From positions 1-18,379 of the forward strand of contig JAPOQV010000043.1 of the NCBI GenBank assembly GCA_026710565.1: a DNA stretch of 18,379 nucleotides, in the 5' to 3' direction. Below, piece by piece: positions 1-6,807 of the stretch. The position numbers and the translations under genes were made by a program. Origin of the DNA: Spirochaetaceae bacterium. GTDB lineage: Bacteria > Spirochaetota > Spirochaetia > SZUA-6 > Bin103. The stretch's first letter is position 1. Each line of letters opens with the position of its first letter. A model generated the notes under the pieces. That model ran no database searches, was not told the DNA's origin, and saw nothing but the letters and a program-made list of their open reading frames with translations.

Positions 1-450
1 GCGGGCGGCGCGCTGATCACCACGCCGACGGGCCTGGTGTTCGAGTTGTACGCACCGCACCAGGGCGGCACCGGTGTGCGCACGCGGGCCGAGGTGCCGG
101 AAGCCGCGCGCATCGCGTCGGCCACCACGTCGACGGTGGCGGACGAGGAGGCGAACGTCGCCATCCCGCAGCTCCAGACCTCGGCATCGGTGAAGGCGGG
201 GACCCTGACCGTGACCGTGGTCAACGCCGACCGGGACCGGGACGTGGAAAGCGAGCTCCGGGTTGCAGGCGCCGAGCCTGATGAGATGAGTGCCGTGGTC
301 CTCACCCATGAGGATCCGGCCGCGCTCAACGGCGCCCGGGATCCGCAGCGCGTGCAACTCCGGGAGGTCCCGGCTCCGGCCGCCGCCGGCCGGCTGGCCC
401 ACCGCTTCCCCGCTCACTCCGTGACCCGTCTGACGGTGGCTCTGCGATGA
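1..450 (+). CDS. Alpha-L-arabinofuranosidase (GH51-like), C-terminal part only
   Basis: The reading frame is open from the first base, so the gene begins upstream of the window; about 149 residues remain. The fragment starts in the stretch that GH51 enzymes carry after the catalytic barrel (TPTGLVFELYAPHQGG, compare TPTYHVFDLYRAHHGN in the next gene). It continues as the beta-sandwich alpha-L-arabinofuranosidase C-terminal domain, with the typical run 'SASV..GTLTVTVVN.D' and the closing 'FPAHSVTRLTV'. GH51 enzymes release terminal arabinofuranosyl units from arabinan or arabinoxylan by a retaining mechanism. The catalytic domain cannot be seen, so activity cannot be judged. The stop overlaps the next start as ATGA, which suggests translational coupling in one operon with a paralogue. 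Confidence 0.75.
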   Translation, partial: AGGALITTPTGLVFELYAPHQGGTGVRTRAEVPEAARIASATTSTVADEEANVAIPQLQTSASVKAGTLTVTVVNADRDRDVESELRVAGAEPDEMSAVVLTHEDPAALNGARDPQRVQLREVPAPAAAGRLAHRFPAHSVTRLTVALR

Positions 451-1991
451 AGACGGCACGGATCGTGGTCGACGGCGAGGAACGCCTCGGCGTGATCGAT
501 CGGTCGCTCTACGGGGTGCGCTGCGGGCCGCAGTTCGTCGAGACGCAGGACCTGATCTGGGTCGGCGAGAAGCCGATCCCCAACGACGACGGCGTCCGTG
601 TCGACACCACCGAGGCGCTGCGTGCGCTCTCCATCGGCTACATGAGCGCCATCGGCGGCACCTTCTACCACTGGCGGGACGGCGTCGGACCGCGGCAGGA
701 GCGGCCGCTGCGGGTGAACTGGTGGGCGCGCTCGCCGTTCGAGGCGGTCGAGCTGCGATGGCCAATGGACTTCGGCACCGACGAGTTCGTCCGCTTCTGC
801 CGGATGAGCGGCGCCGAGCCGATGATGATCTGCAATGAGGAGGAGCCGGAGGGATCGCGGCAGTGGCTGGAGTACTGCAACTATCCCGGCGACTCGTCCC
901 TGACCCGGCTGCGCGGAGCCCACGGGCAGCCGGAGCCCTACGGAGTCAGGTACTGGAACGTCTACGGCTGGCTGGACCTGGACCCGCACATATACGCGGA
1001 GCGCTACCGGCAGTTCGCCCTGACGGCGCGCCTGATCGACCCGGAGATCGAGCTGATCGCGGCCGGCGGCGACGACTCCTGGAACCGGGCGCTCATCAAC
1101 ACGCTGGACCGCGCCCGGACGCCCAATCTGGGTGGCTCCTCACTGGTCGATCACCTGGGACAGATCATCTACACCGGCGCCAGCTTCCCCGAGGTCGACT
1201 ACAGCGACGCGGACTACTACCGCGTGCTGCAGACCTCCGCCGGCCTGGAGGGCGTGATCGACGAGCGCATCGCGCTGGTACGTGCGCTTACCCGTGAGCG
1301 CAAGCCGTGGGGCAGCGATCTGCGGGGCCTCAACTGGATCGATCGCACCGACGTCGGCATGCCCGCGGTCAAGCTGGCCTTCCTGGAATGGGGCACCCGG
1401 CACTCGCTGCACCGTCAGACCATGCGCGACGCGGTGGCGCACGCCGGCATGCTCGACGTGTTCCACCGCCGGCTGGACAGCGTCTCGATGGCGTCGCATT
1501 GGATCCACCTGCTGCTGCAGTGCGACGGGACGCGCTTGTGGCGGACCCCGACCTATCACGTGTTCGACCTGTACCGCGCACACCACGGCAACACGTCCGT
1601 GGCGGTGCGCCTTGAGTGCGAGCGGATCGCCGGACGGGAGGCGGGACGCGAACAGGATTTCGCCGGCGGGCCGGCCGTGGCAGACCTGGAGCCGCTCCCG
1701 TTGCTGTCCGCGTCCGCCTCCGTGAGCCCCGACGGTGCCACTACGGTGCTCAGCGTCACCAACCGCCACCTCGCCGAGGAAGTTCGTGCGACGGTCTCGA
1801 TTCCGGCCCTTGGGGGTGCGGCGCGGGCGGAGCTCGCCACGCTGACCTCGCGCGCCGTGCGGGACTACAACGATGCCTCGTGTCCCGGCCGCGTGCACAT
1901 CGAGAGAGGGCTCGTAACCGTCGACGGTACCGTCGCGGAAGTCACGCTGCCGCCGTTCTCGGTCAATACGCTGACGCTGACTACCCCTTGA
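447..1991 (+). CDS. GH51-like glycosidase with the acid/base Asn-Glu pair replaced
   Basis: A 514-residue protein with the length and layout of GH51 alpha-L-arabinofuranosidases: an (alpha/beta)8 barrel followed by a C-terminal beta-sandwich from about residue 390. Family landmarks are clear: GGTFYHWRDGVGP..ERP (71-87), EYCNYPG (142-148), GQPEPYGVRYW (160-170), AFLEWG (311-316) and TPTYHVFDLYRAHHGN (367-382). E314 fits the nucleophile position. In the family the strand 'YW..GNE' ends in the catalytic Asn and acid/base Glu, but here it reads YWNVYGW (169-175), so those residues are Gly174 and Trp175. The 'SxHxY' segment also looks degraded (IIYTGASF). I read the codons directly and see no frameshift. 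It may be a pseudoenzyme, a binding protein or an enzyme with changed chemistry. Its 3' end overlaps the convergent permease gene by 11 bp. Confidence 0.8.
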   Translation: MKTARIVVDGEERLGVIDRSLYGVRCGPQFVETQDLIWVGEKPIPNDDGVRVDTTEALRALSIGYMSAIGGTFYHWRDGVGPRQERPLRVNWWARSPFEAVELRWPMDFGTDEFVRFCRMSGAEPMMICNEEEPEGSRQWLEYCNYPGDSSLTRLRGAHGQPEPYGVRYWNVYGWLDLDPHIYAERYRQFALTARLIDPEIELIAAGGDDSWNRALINTLDRARTPNLGGSSLVDHLGQIIYTGASFPEVDYSDADYYRVLQTSAGLEGVIDERIALVRALTRERKPWGSDLRGLNWIDRTDVGMPAVKLAFLEWGTRHSLHRQTMRDAVAHAGMLDVFHRRLDSVSMASHWIHLLLQCDGTRLWRTPTYHVFDLYRAHHGNTSVAVRLECERIAGREAGREQDFAGGPAVADLEPLPLLSASASVSPDGATTVLSVTNRHLAEEVRATVSIPALGGAARAELATLTSRAVRDYNDASCPGRVHIERGLVTVDGTVAEVTLPPFSVNTLTLTTP

Positions 1992-2865
1992 GGGCGCCGA
2001 TCATCACCCCCTTGATGAAGTAGCGCTGCAGGAAGGGATAGATCGCAATGATCGGCGCGATGGTGACGATGATCGCCACGTACTTCATCTGCTCGGCAGC
2101 GCCGCTGCGCGTGGCCAATGATTCCTCCGCGCCGATCAATCCCATCTCCCGCCCCTGTCCCTGCACCAGCAGCTTGACCAGGAAGAGCTGGATCGGCTGC
2201 TTGTCGGGATCGTGGATGAAGACCAGCGCCCAGAAGTAGGTATTCCAGAAGTTCACCGCGGTCCACAGCGCTATCACGGCCAACACCGGCTTCGAAAGCG
2301 GCACCACGATGCTTGCCAAGATGCGCAGCTTGCCGGCGCCGTCGAGCAGCGCCGACTCCTGCAGGCTGTCGGGAATGGCGGACTGGTAGTAGGTGCGCGT
2401 GATGATGATGTGCCACGCGAACACCGCGAACGGCAGCACCAGTGACCAGCGGCTGTTCAACAGACCCAGACTCCGCACGACCATGTAGAAGGGGATGATG
2501 CCGCCGTGAAAGAACATCGTGAACACGATGAACGCCATGAAGACGTTGCGCAGACGGAAGTCGCGGCGCGACAAGGGATAGGCCGCCAGACAGGTCAGAA
2601 CGAGGTTGATGCCGGTGCCCATGGTGACGATCCAGACCGTGTTGAAGTAGAACGTGGCGATCCGCGAGCGCTCGAAGATGTCGGCGTACGACTTCAGATA
2701 GATGCGATCCGGCAGGAACATGACCTCGTTGTAGAAGACCCCTTCCGGTGTGGAGACCGACAGGAACAGCACGTACAGGAACGGCAGCAGTGCCACCAGC
2801 AGCGCCAGGACGGCGATGCTCCATACGGCGATGTCGAGCCCCGGTTCACGGTTCCGGATCGCCAT
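1981..2865 (-). CDS. CUT1 sugar ABC transporter permease, LplC/YtcP type
   Basis: A 294-residue inner-membrane permease of the MalG/LplC branch. Hydrophobic segments lie near 12-35, 72-97, 106-128, 140-158, 186-203 and 265-282. The cytoplasmic EAA loop that docks on the ATPase is at about 169-190 (QESALLDGAGKLRILASIVV). The family C-terminus ends in 'QRYFIKGVMIGALKG'. I place the start at the ATG at 2863-2865, where MAIRNREPG precedes the first membrane segment; AGCAGGG lies about 6 nt upstream. A longer reading to 2922 would overlap the upstream permease and add residues atypical of the family. It forms a pair with the LplB-type gene upstream (34 nt gap). No binding protein or ATPase sits beside them in the window. 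The substrate is unknown; relatives import oligosaccharides, often pectin- or plant-glycan-derived. Confidence 0.9.
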   Translation of the reverse strand: MAIRNREPGLDIAVWSIAVLALLVALLPFLYVLFLSVSTPEGVFYNEVMFLPDRIYLKSYADIFERSRIATFYFNTVWIVTMGTGINLVLTCLAAYPLSRRDFRLRNVFMAFIVFTMFFHGGIIPFYMVVRSLGLLNSRWSLVLPFAVFAWHIIITRTYYQSAIPDSLQESALLDGAGKLRILASIVVPLSKPVLAVIALWTAVNFWNTYFWALVFIHDPDKQPIQLFLVKLLVQGQGREMGLIGAEESLATRSGAAEQMKYVAIIVTIAPIIAIYPFLQRYFIKGVMIGALKG

Positions 2866-2899
2866 GCGCGCCCTGCTTACCCTGCCTGGTCCACGCGCA

Positions 2900-3856
2900 T
2901 CACCACAGGCTCGTCTCGCCACCCCGCCGCGCCAGGTAGTTCGCCCCTACCAGCAATGCAAGGTTGATCATGGAATTGAACAGGCCCACCGCGGCGGAGA
3001 AGCTGTAGTCGAAGTCGATCAACCCCCGCCGGTAGACATAGCTCTGGATGACGTCCGCCACCTCGTAGATGCCGGGGCTGTACATCAGGATGATCTTCTC
3101 GAAACCGACGTTCATCATGTTGCCGATCGTGAAGATCAGGATGATCACGATGGTCGGCATGATTCCCGGTATCGTGATGCGGCGCATCTGCTGCGTGCGG
3201 GTGGCGCCGTCGATGACCGCCGCCTCGTACAGTTCGGCGTCGATCGAGCTCATCGTGGCGATGAAGATGATCGAGCTCCAGCCGAAGGTCTGCCACACGC
3301 CGGAGCTGACGTAGAGGAAGCGAAAGTACCGGGATTCGAGGAAGAAGTTGATCCGCTCCATCCCCAGATGATCGAACAGATTGTTGACCCAGCCGTGGGT
3401 CACCCCGAGGAAGTTGTACATCATGCCGACCACGACCACCGTGGAGATGAAGTGCGGCATGTAGCTCACCGTCTGCAGTGACCGCTTGAACCAGCGGACG
3501 CGCAACTCGTTGACGACCAGCGCGAAGAGGATCGGCGCCGGAAATCCGAAGATCAGCGAGAGGACGTTGATCAGCGCGGTGTTGCGGATCAGCCGCCAGA
3601 AATAGAAGGACTCGAAGAACTCCTTGAACCATCTGAGTCCTACCCACGGAGCGGAGCCGATGGTGTCGCCGAACCCGAAGTCCTTGAAGGCGATGATCGC
3701 TCCCCACATGGGCAGATAGGCGAACACGACATAGAAGGCGACGACCGGCGCGATGATCAGCAGATACTCGCGGTCGGAGACGAGCAGGCGGCGCAGCCGT
3801 TCCGCCAGCCTGAGGTCTGGTGGAAGGTCCGCTCTATGCGGGCGTATATCCGCCAT
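2900..3856 (-). CDS. CUT1 sugar ABC transporter permease, LplB/YtcO type
   Basis: A 318-residue permease and the partner of the LplC-type gene just downstream. The signature LplB N-terminal segment 'YLLIIAP..AFYVVFAYLPMWG' (31-52) is present, as are 'FGFPAPILFALVVNELR' (103-119) and 'SYMPHFISTVVVVGMMYNFL' (131-150). The EAA loop reads DAELYEAAVIDGATRTQQM (206-224). It would form a heterodimeric channel energised by a separate CUT1 ATPase. The start is uncertain. The best ATG (3854-3856) and an upstream TTG (3860-3862) both lie inside the leftover SDR tail described separately, and neither has a good Shine-Dalgarno sequence. The N-terminus before the first membrane helix is about 28 residues, longer than usual, which fits recruitment of an accidental start after a rearrangement. 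A binding-protein gene often neighbours this family, but none is adjacent here. Confidence 0.88.
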   Translation of the reverse strand: MADIRPHRADLPPDLRLAERLRRLLVSDREYLLIIAPVVAFYVVFAYLPMWGAIIAFKDFGFGDTIGSAPWVGLRWFKEFFESFYFWRLIRNTALINVLSLIFGFPAPILFALVVNELRVRWFKRSLQTVSYMPHFISTVVVVGMMYNFLGVTHGWVNNLFDHLGMERINFFLESRYFRFLYVSSGVWQTFGWSSIIFIATMSSIDAELYEAAVIDGATRTQQMRRITIPGIMPTIVIILIFTIGNMMNVGFEKIILMYSPGIYEVADVIQSYVYRRGLIDFDYSFSAAVGLFNSMINLALLVGANYLARRGGETSLW

Positions 3857-3941
3857 CGGCAACCATGACCGATCCGGTGATGAACGACGCTTCGTCGCCG
3901 GCCAGGGACAGGATGCAGCCGCTCATCGGCACGGCGGCGGC
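3834..3941 (-). pseudogene. Remnant of a short-chain dehydrogenase/reductase (SDR) C-terminus
   Basis: Reading the minus strand from 3941 to the TAG at 3834-3836 gives the unmistakable end of a classical SDR: GDEASFITGSVMVADGGY followed by TPA and stop. In the family this is the 'FL.SDEASFITG....VDGGY' tail, about 25 residues long. Upstream the frame meets the TGA that ends the SixA-type gene (3942-3944), and nothing resembling the Rossmann fold or YxxxK site is found nearby. Only the last 30 or so codons of an SDR therefore survive, joined in the same frame directly after the phosphatase stop. It is probably a deletion or rearrangement scar; readthrough of the TGA would fuse it to the phosphatase, but I have no reason to expect that. 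Confidence 0.75.
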
Positions 3942-4448
3942 TCAGGCCGACTTCGCGAGCGCCGAGATCACGCTTCGCCGCAGGAAGTACTCCAACTCCG
4001 CCGCGCCCGGCTGCGGCGCACCGGGAGTCTCCACGCAGGCCAAGGAGGCGGTCGAGAGGTCGATAGGGGCGGCGTGCAGGCCGCCGATCAGCGCCCCGAC
4101 GAGTGCGCCGAGCGTCGGCTGATGGCCGACCAGCATCACCGACTGCGGCTCCGCGGGGATCGCCGCCAGCACGTCGCCGACGTAGGCGCCGGGCGCCAGG
4201 CGATCGAGCACCCGGATCGGCGGGCGGCTTCGCTTGTCGGCCATCGCCTTCACGGCAAGCTCGGCGGTCTGCCGCGCCCGCGGCAGCGGGCTGGTGAGGA
4301 CTACGGCCGGGACTTCGCCCAGCACCCGCAGGGCGGCGCCGACGCGTTCGGCCTGCCGCTGCCCCTTGGCGGTGAGCTGGCGGACGGCGTCGGACGATCC
4401 AAGGGCCGCAAGCTCGGCCTCGCCGTGCCTGACGATGTAGATGCGCAT
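3942..4448 (-). CDS. sixA: SixA-type phosphohistidine phosphatase (histidine phosphatase superfamily)
   Basis: A 168-residue protein beginning MRIYIVRHGEA, with the phospho-acceptor motif R7-H8-G9. The remaining features fit the small SixA branch: SPLPRARQTAEL (53-64) with an active-site Arg57, VMLVGHQPTLGALV (104-117) with the second catalytic His109, and a length near 160 residues. SixA enzymes remove phosphate from histidine in phosphotransfer proteins; other family members act on small phosphoesters. I chose the ATG at 4446-4448 because the RHG motif must lie near the N-terminus and GAGGAGAT stands just upstream. A longer reading to 4511 adds an unrelated leader. It is transcribed divergently from the PhyH gene. 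Its stop abuts the SDR remnant in the same frame, so the local 3' end has been rearranged. Confidence 0.85.
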   Translation of the reverse strand: MRIYIVRHGEAELAALGSSDAVRQLTAKGQRQAERVGAALRVLGEVPAVVLTSPLPRARQTAELAVKAMADKRSRPPIRVLDRLAPGAYVGDVLAAIPAEPQSVMLVGHQPTLGALVGALIGGLHAAPIDLSTASLACVETPGAPQPGAAELEYFLRRSVISALAKSA

Positions 4449-4502
4449 CGATCTCCTCTCGCCGCAGCATACCCGATCCGGAGGCATGCGACGCGCCGTC
4501 TC

Positions 4503-4511
4503 TGCTAACAT
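4503..4511 (+). promoter_or_regulatory. Candidate extended -10 element for a leaderless PhyH transcript
   Basis: The sequence TGCTAACAT fits an extended -10 (TGn followed by TAnnnT). It ends 6 nt before the GTG start at 4518, which would place transcription initiation at about the start codon. The PhyH reading frame has a TAA at 4506-4508, so the start cannot lie further upstream, and no Shine-Dalgarno sequence stands at the usual distance. A nearly identical element, TGATACCAT, stands 8 nt before the GTG of the ATPase gene. No clear -35 is seen. Confidence 0.45.
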
Positions 4512-4517
4512 CGCGGT

Positions 4518-5300
4518 GTGCCACGCCGCCTGTCGGCCGAGCAGATCGCGTCATTCAAGATCGACGGCTTTCTGCCGGTGGAGAACGTGGTCACCGGCGA
4601 CGGTGTTGCGCAGCTTGCCGAGTACGCCGATCTGGTCGCGGCAGGAGAGGTCGGTCACATCCCCGCGGAACGCATCCAGCTCGAACCGCCATTCCGGCAC
4701 GGCACGGAGCCCGTGCTGGATCAGGTGCTGTCGGTGCGCAAGCTCTCCGCGGTCGCGTGCCGCGACGAGGTGTTCTGGCGCCACGCCTGCCATCCGGCGA
4801 TCGTCGACATGGTCGCGGACCTGCTCGGTACCGACGACATCAAGCTCTACAACGACCAGCTCTTCATGAAAGGCCCCCGCACCGGCAGCGAGCAGCCGTG
4901 GCACCAGGATTCCGCTTCCTGGCGCGATATCTTTCCCATGGACTTGGTGACGGCCTGGACCGCCATGGACGAGGCGACGACCGAGAACGGCTGCCTGAAC
5001 TTCGCCGCCGGCACGCACCGGTGGGGCATGGTGCGCAAGGAGCGCCTCCGGCCATTCATCGAACACCTCGGCAGGGATCCGTGGCCGATGGTGGAGGTGC
5101 CGTTGCGGCCGGGCGACGTGAGCTTCCACCACAGCCTGGTGCTGCACCGCAGCGGCCCCAATCCTACCGGCACCCGCCGCCGGGGGTACGCCGTGCACTA
5201 CATGCGCGCCAACTCGTGGCGTGACGAGTCGGTCGACGACGCTCCGAATGTGCCGCCGTTCCGGCAGGTCAGGGGCAGGTCGTTCCCGGGCCGCGTGTAG
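4518..5300 (+). CDS. Phytanoyl-CoA dioxygenase (PhyH) family Fe(II)/2-oxoglutarate oxygenase
   Basis: A 260-residue cytoplasmic oxygenase of the PhyH superfamily. It opens with the family start 'LSAEQIASFKIDGFLPVENV'. The iron-binding triad is visible: H129 and D131 in QPWHQDSASW, and H210 in SLVLHRSGPNPTGTRRR, with Arg221 at the spacing used to hold the 2-oxoglutarate carboxylate. 'RPGDVSFHHS' and 'ENGCLNFAAGTHRWG' are also characteristic. The family hydroxylates aliphatic carbons in many small molecules, and the substrate cannot be told from sequence. The GTG start is forced: an in-frame TAA lies only 9 nt upstream and the fold begins within a few residues. There is no Shine-Dalgarno sequence, so a leaderless mRNA is likely. 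It is divergent from the SixA-type gene (69-nt gap) and convergent with the aldolase gene (19-nt gap). Confidence 0.88.
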   Translation: MPRRLSAEQIASFKIDGFLPVENVVTGDGVAQLAEYADLVAAGEVGHIPAERIQLEPPFRHGTEPVLDQVLSVRKLSAVACRDEVFWRHACHPAIVDMVADLLGTDDIKLYNDQLFMKGPRTGSEQPWHQDSASWRDIFPMDLVTAWTAMDEATTENGCLNFAAGTHRWGMVRKERLRPFIEHLGRDPWPMVEVPLRPGDVSFHHSLVLHRSGPNPTGTRRRGYAVHYMRANSWRDESVDDAPNVPPFRQVRGRSFPGRV

Positions 5301-5319
5301 TCGGCGAGGGTCGCTCCGC

Positions 5320-6147
5320 TCACTCCCGGCCGAGCTCGCTCATCGCCGCACGGAACTCGGCCACTGTCTGCCGCGCGCCACCGACCACGTAGTCGATGTC
5401 GTCGCCGACGCCGAACCAGCGCATGCCGCGGGACGCCCACTCCTTCACCGAGTCCCAGTCCGGGCCGAGAGAGGCGCCAAGGTAGAGGTCGCGCCCCGCG
5501 CACTTGTCGAGCAGGGTGTCGATCATGGCGCGCACCTGCGGGTCGTCGTAGCGGCCCAGCTTGCCGACCGAGCCGCTCAGGTCGTTGCGGCCCAGGCAGA
5601 TGCCGTCCAGTCCCGGCGTCTCCAGCAGGGCGTCCAGGGCGTCGACCGCATCGACGTGCTCGACCTGGACGATGATCATCACCTGCCGCGCGGCCTGCTC
5701 CAGGTACTCGTCGAACTCCAGCCTGCCGTGGCCCATGTTGCGGATCGGCCCGAAGCCGCGCACCCCGGCCGGCGGATAGCGGCACGCCTTTACGGCGGCT
5801 GCCGCCTCCTCCGCGGACCGGATCAACGGCACGACAATGGCGGCCGGCGCCAGGTCCACGTACGGCTTGATCACCGCGGGGTCGTTGACCGGCACGCGCA
5901 CGATCGGCGCCACGCCGGTCCCGCGCACCGCCAGGATGTGCGCCATCACGTCGCGGGTGGTCTGATAGGAATGCTCGTTCTCGATCCAGATGAAGTCGTA
6001 GCCGGCCTCGACCGCGACCTCGCTGACGATCGGGTCCGGCAACGTGATGCTCATGCCCAGGCAGACGTGGCCGTCGTCCATGCGCCGGCGGAATCGCTCG
6101 ACCGCATTGATCGAGGTCGCGTCGGGTCGGTTCGAGGAAACGCTCAT
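5320..6147 (-). CDS. HpcH/HpaI-family aldolase (2-keto-3-deoxy acid aldolase type)
   Basis: A 275-residue class II, metal-dependent aldolase. Family motifs are in order: DFIWIENEHSYQT (51-63) with the catalytic base H59, APIVRVPVNDP..IK (80-94) with Arg84 for the pyruvate carboxylate, CRYPPAGVRGFGP (122-134), the metal ligand E163 in IIVQVEHVDAV, and the metal ligand D189 in GICLGRNDLSGS. Members cleave 2-keto-3-deoxy sugar acids or 4-hydroxy-2-oxoheptanedioate to pyruvate and an aldehyde; which one applies here cannot be read off. It could complete a route fed by the dehydratase gene at 7655. The start is ATG with a modest GGCAGGTC about 8 nt upstream. It is divergent from the decayed paralogue that begins 61 bp away, and the two differ strongly in sequence, so this is not a recent duplication. 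Confidence 0.9.
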   Translation of the reverse strand: MSVSSNRPDATSINAVERFRRRMDDGHVCLGMSITLPDPIVSEVAVEAGYDFIWIENEHSYQTTRDVMAHILAVRGTGVAPIVRVPVNDPAVIKPYVDLAPAAIVVPLIRSAEEAAAAVKACRYPPAGVRGFGPIRNMGHGRLEFDEYLEQAARQVMIIVQVEHVDAVDALDALLETPGLDGICLGRNDLSGSVGKLGRYDDPQVRAMIDTLLDKCAGRDLYLGASLGPDWDSVKEWASRGMRWFGVGDDIDYVVGGARQTVAEFRAAMSELGRE

Positions 6148-6208
6148 CGTGTGACCTGCCTGTGCGGTGGAAATGCGTAGCTCGCCCGGAGTCTATCGGC
6201 CGACGTGA

Positions 6209-6686
6209 GCGGCGAACAGCAGCCCGGGCGTTGCGTCCGGGTTCGGATTCGGCGGCGGCGGCCACGGGCACTACTTGCAGGCTCGGCGTGACGTGATCGT
6301 CGCGGTGATGATCGAGAAGCGGGAGACACTGGAGCACCTCGATGAGATCCTGGCCGTGCCGGGGATCGACATGGTGCAGTTCGGCCCGTCCGACTTCGCG
6401 ATGAGCGCCGGTGTCGCCCAGCCGCGCCTGGTCCCCGCCGGCGGGCCGCGCGTGTGGGAGGCCGACCAAGTGGTCAGGGACGCCGAATTGCGGGTCATAG
6501 AGGCCTCCCTGGCGGCCGGCGTCCATCCGCGCGCGGAGATCAAGAGACCGGAACAGGCGCGGTTCTACCTGGACCTCGGACCTCGGCGTCCGGCACTTCT
6601 CCGTGGGCACCGACCTCGGCGTCCTGGCCAACTGGCTGCGCATCGAGGGAGGAGCGCTCCGCGCCGAGCTCGACCGGCTCTCCTGA
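6209..6686 (+). pseudogene. Decayed HpcH/HpaI aldolase gene: 5' truncated and frameshifted
   Basis: In frame from 6209 (after a TGA at 6206-6208) comes the C-terminal half of an HpcH/HpaI aldolase: 'GHGHYLQARRDVIVAVMIEK', then LDEILAVPGIDMVQFGPSDFA, in which the metal-binding Glu and Asp are kept, and GVHPRAEIKRPEQARFYLDL. At that point the frame is lost, but frame 3 continues exactly as expected: GVRHFSVGTDLGVLANWLRI, ending at a TGA at 6684-6686. The cause is visible: GGACCTC is duplicated in tandem at 6571-6584, adding 7 bp. Removing one copy restores 'YLDLGVRHFSVGTD'. The N-terminal half with the catalytic His is missing upstream. The subfamily differs from the intact neighbour at 5320-6147. 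Decay looks fairly recent because the remaining codons are still well conserved. Confidence 0.85.
6571..6584 (+). repeat. 7-bp tandem duplication (GGACCTC twice) that breaks the aldolase frame
   Basis: Two adjacent perfect copies of GGACCTC lie inside the decayed aldolase gene. One copy gives an uninterrupted family-consistent reading across the site; two copies shift the frame by +1. This looks like a slippage event, or possibly an assembly artefact. Confidence 0.85.
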
Positions 6687-6711
6687 GCCCTCCTCTGAAC
6701 CGCTTTACCCG

Positions 6712-6727
6712 ACTTCGGCGCCGAAGT
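6712..6727. promoter_or_regulatory. Perfect 16-bp palindrome upstream of the amidohydrolase-dehydratase operon
   Basis: ACTTCGGCGCCGAAGT is perfectly self-complementary and lies 80 bp before the amidohydrolase start, in the 121-bp gap after the decayed aldolase. Palindromes of this size with a central GCGC are typical of repressor half-site pairs. No T-tract follows, so it is not a good intrinsic terminator. The remaining intergenic sequence holds no other signal that I can support. Confidence 0.4.
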
Positions 6728-6807
6728 AGCCTCGGCCGGTCGGTGATGGCCCGCGCCGGCCCCGGTCCGGCCGCCGTCACCGATGATTCATCGCCGAGGA
6801 GCGTGCC

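Noticed and set aside
1865..2824. A long minus-strand frame beside the LplC permease
   Set aside because: It is Arg/His/Gly-rich out-of-frame reading of the permease gene with no membrane segments; a shadow frame.
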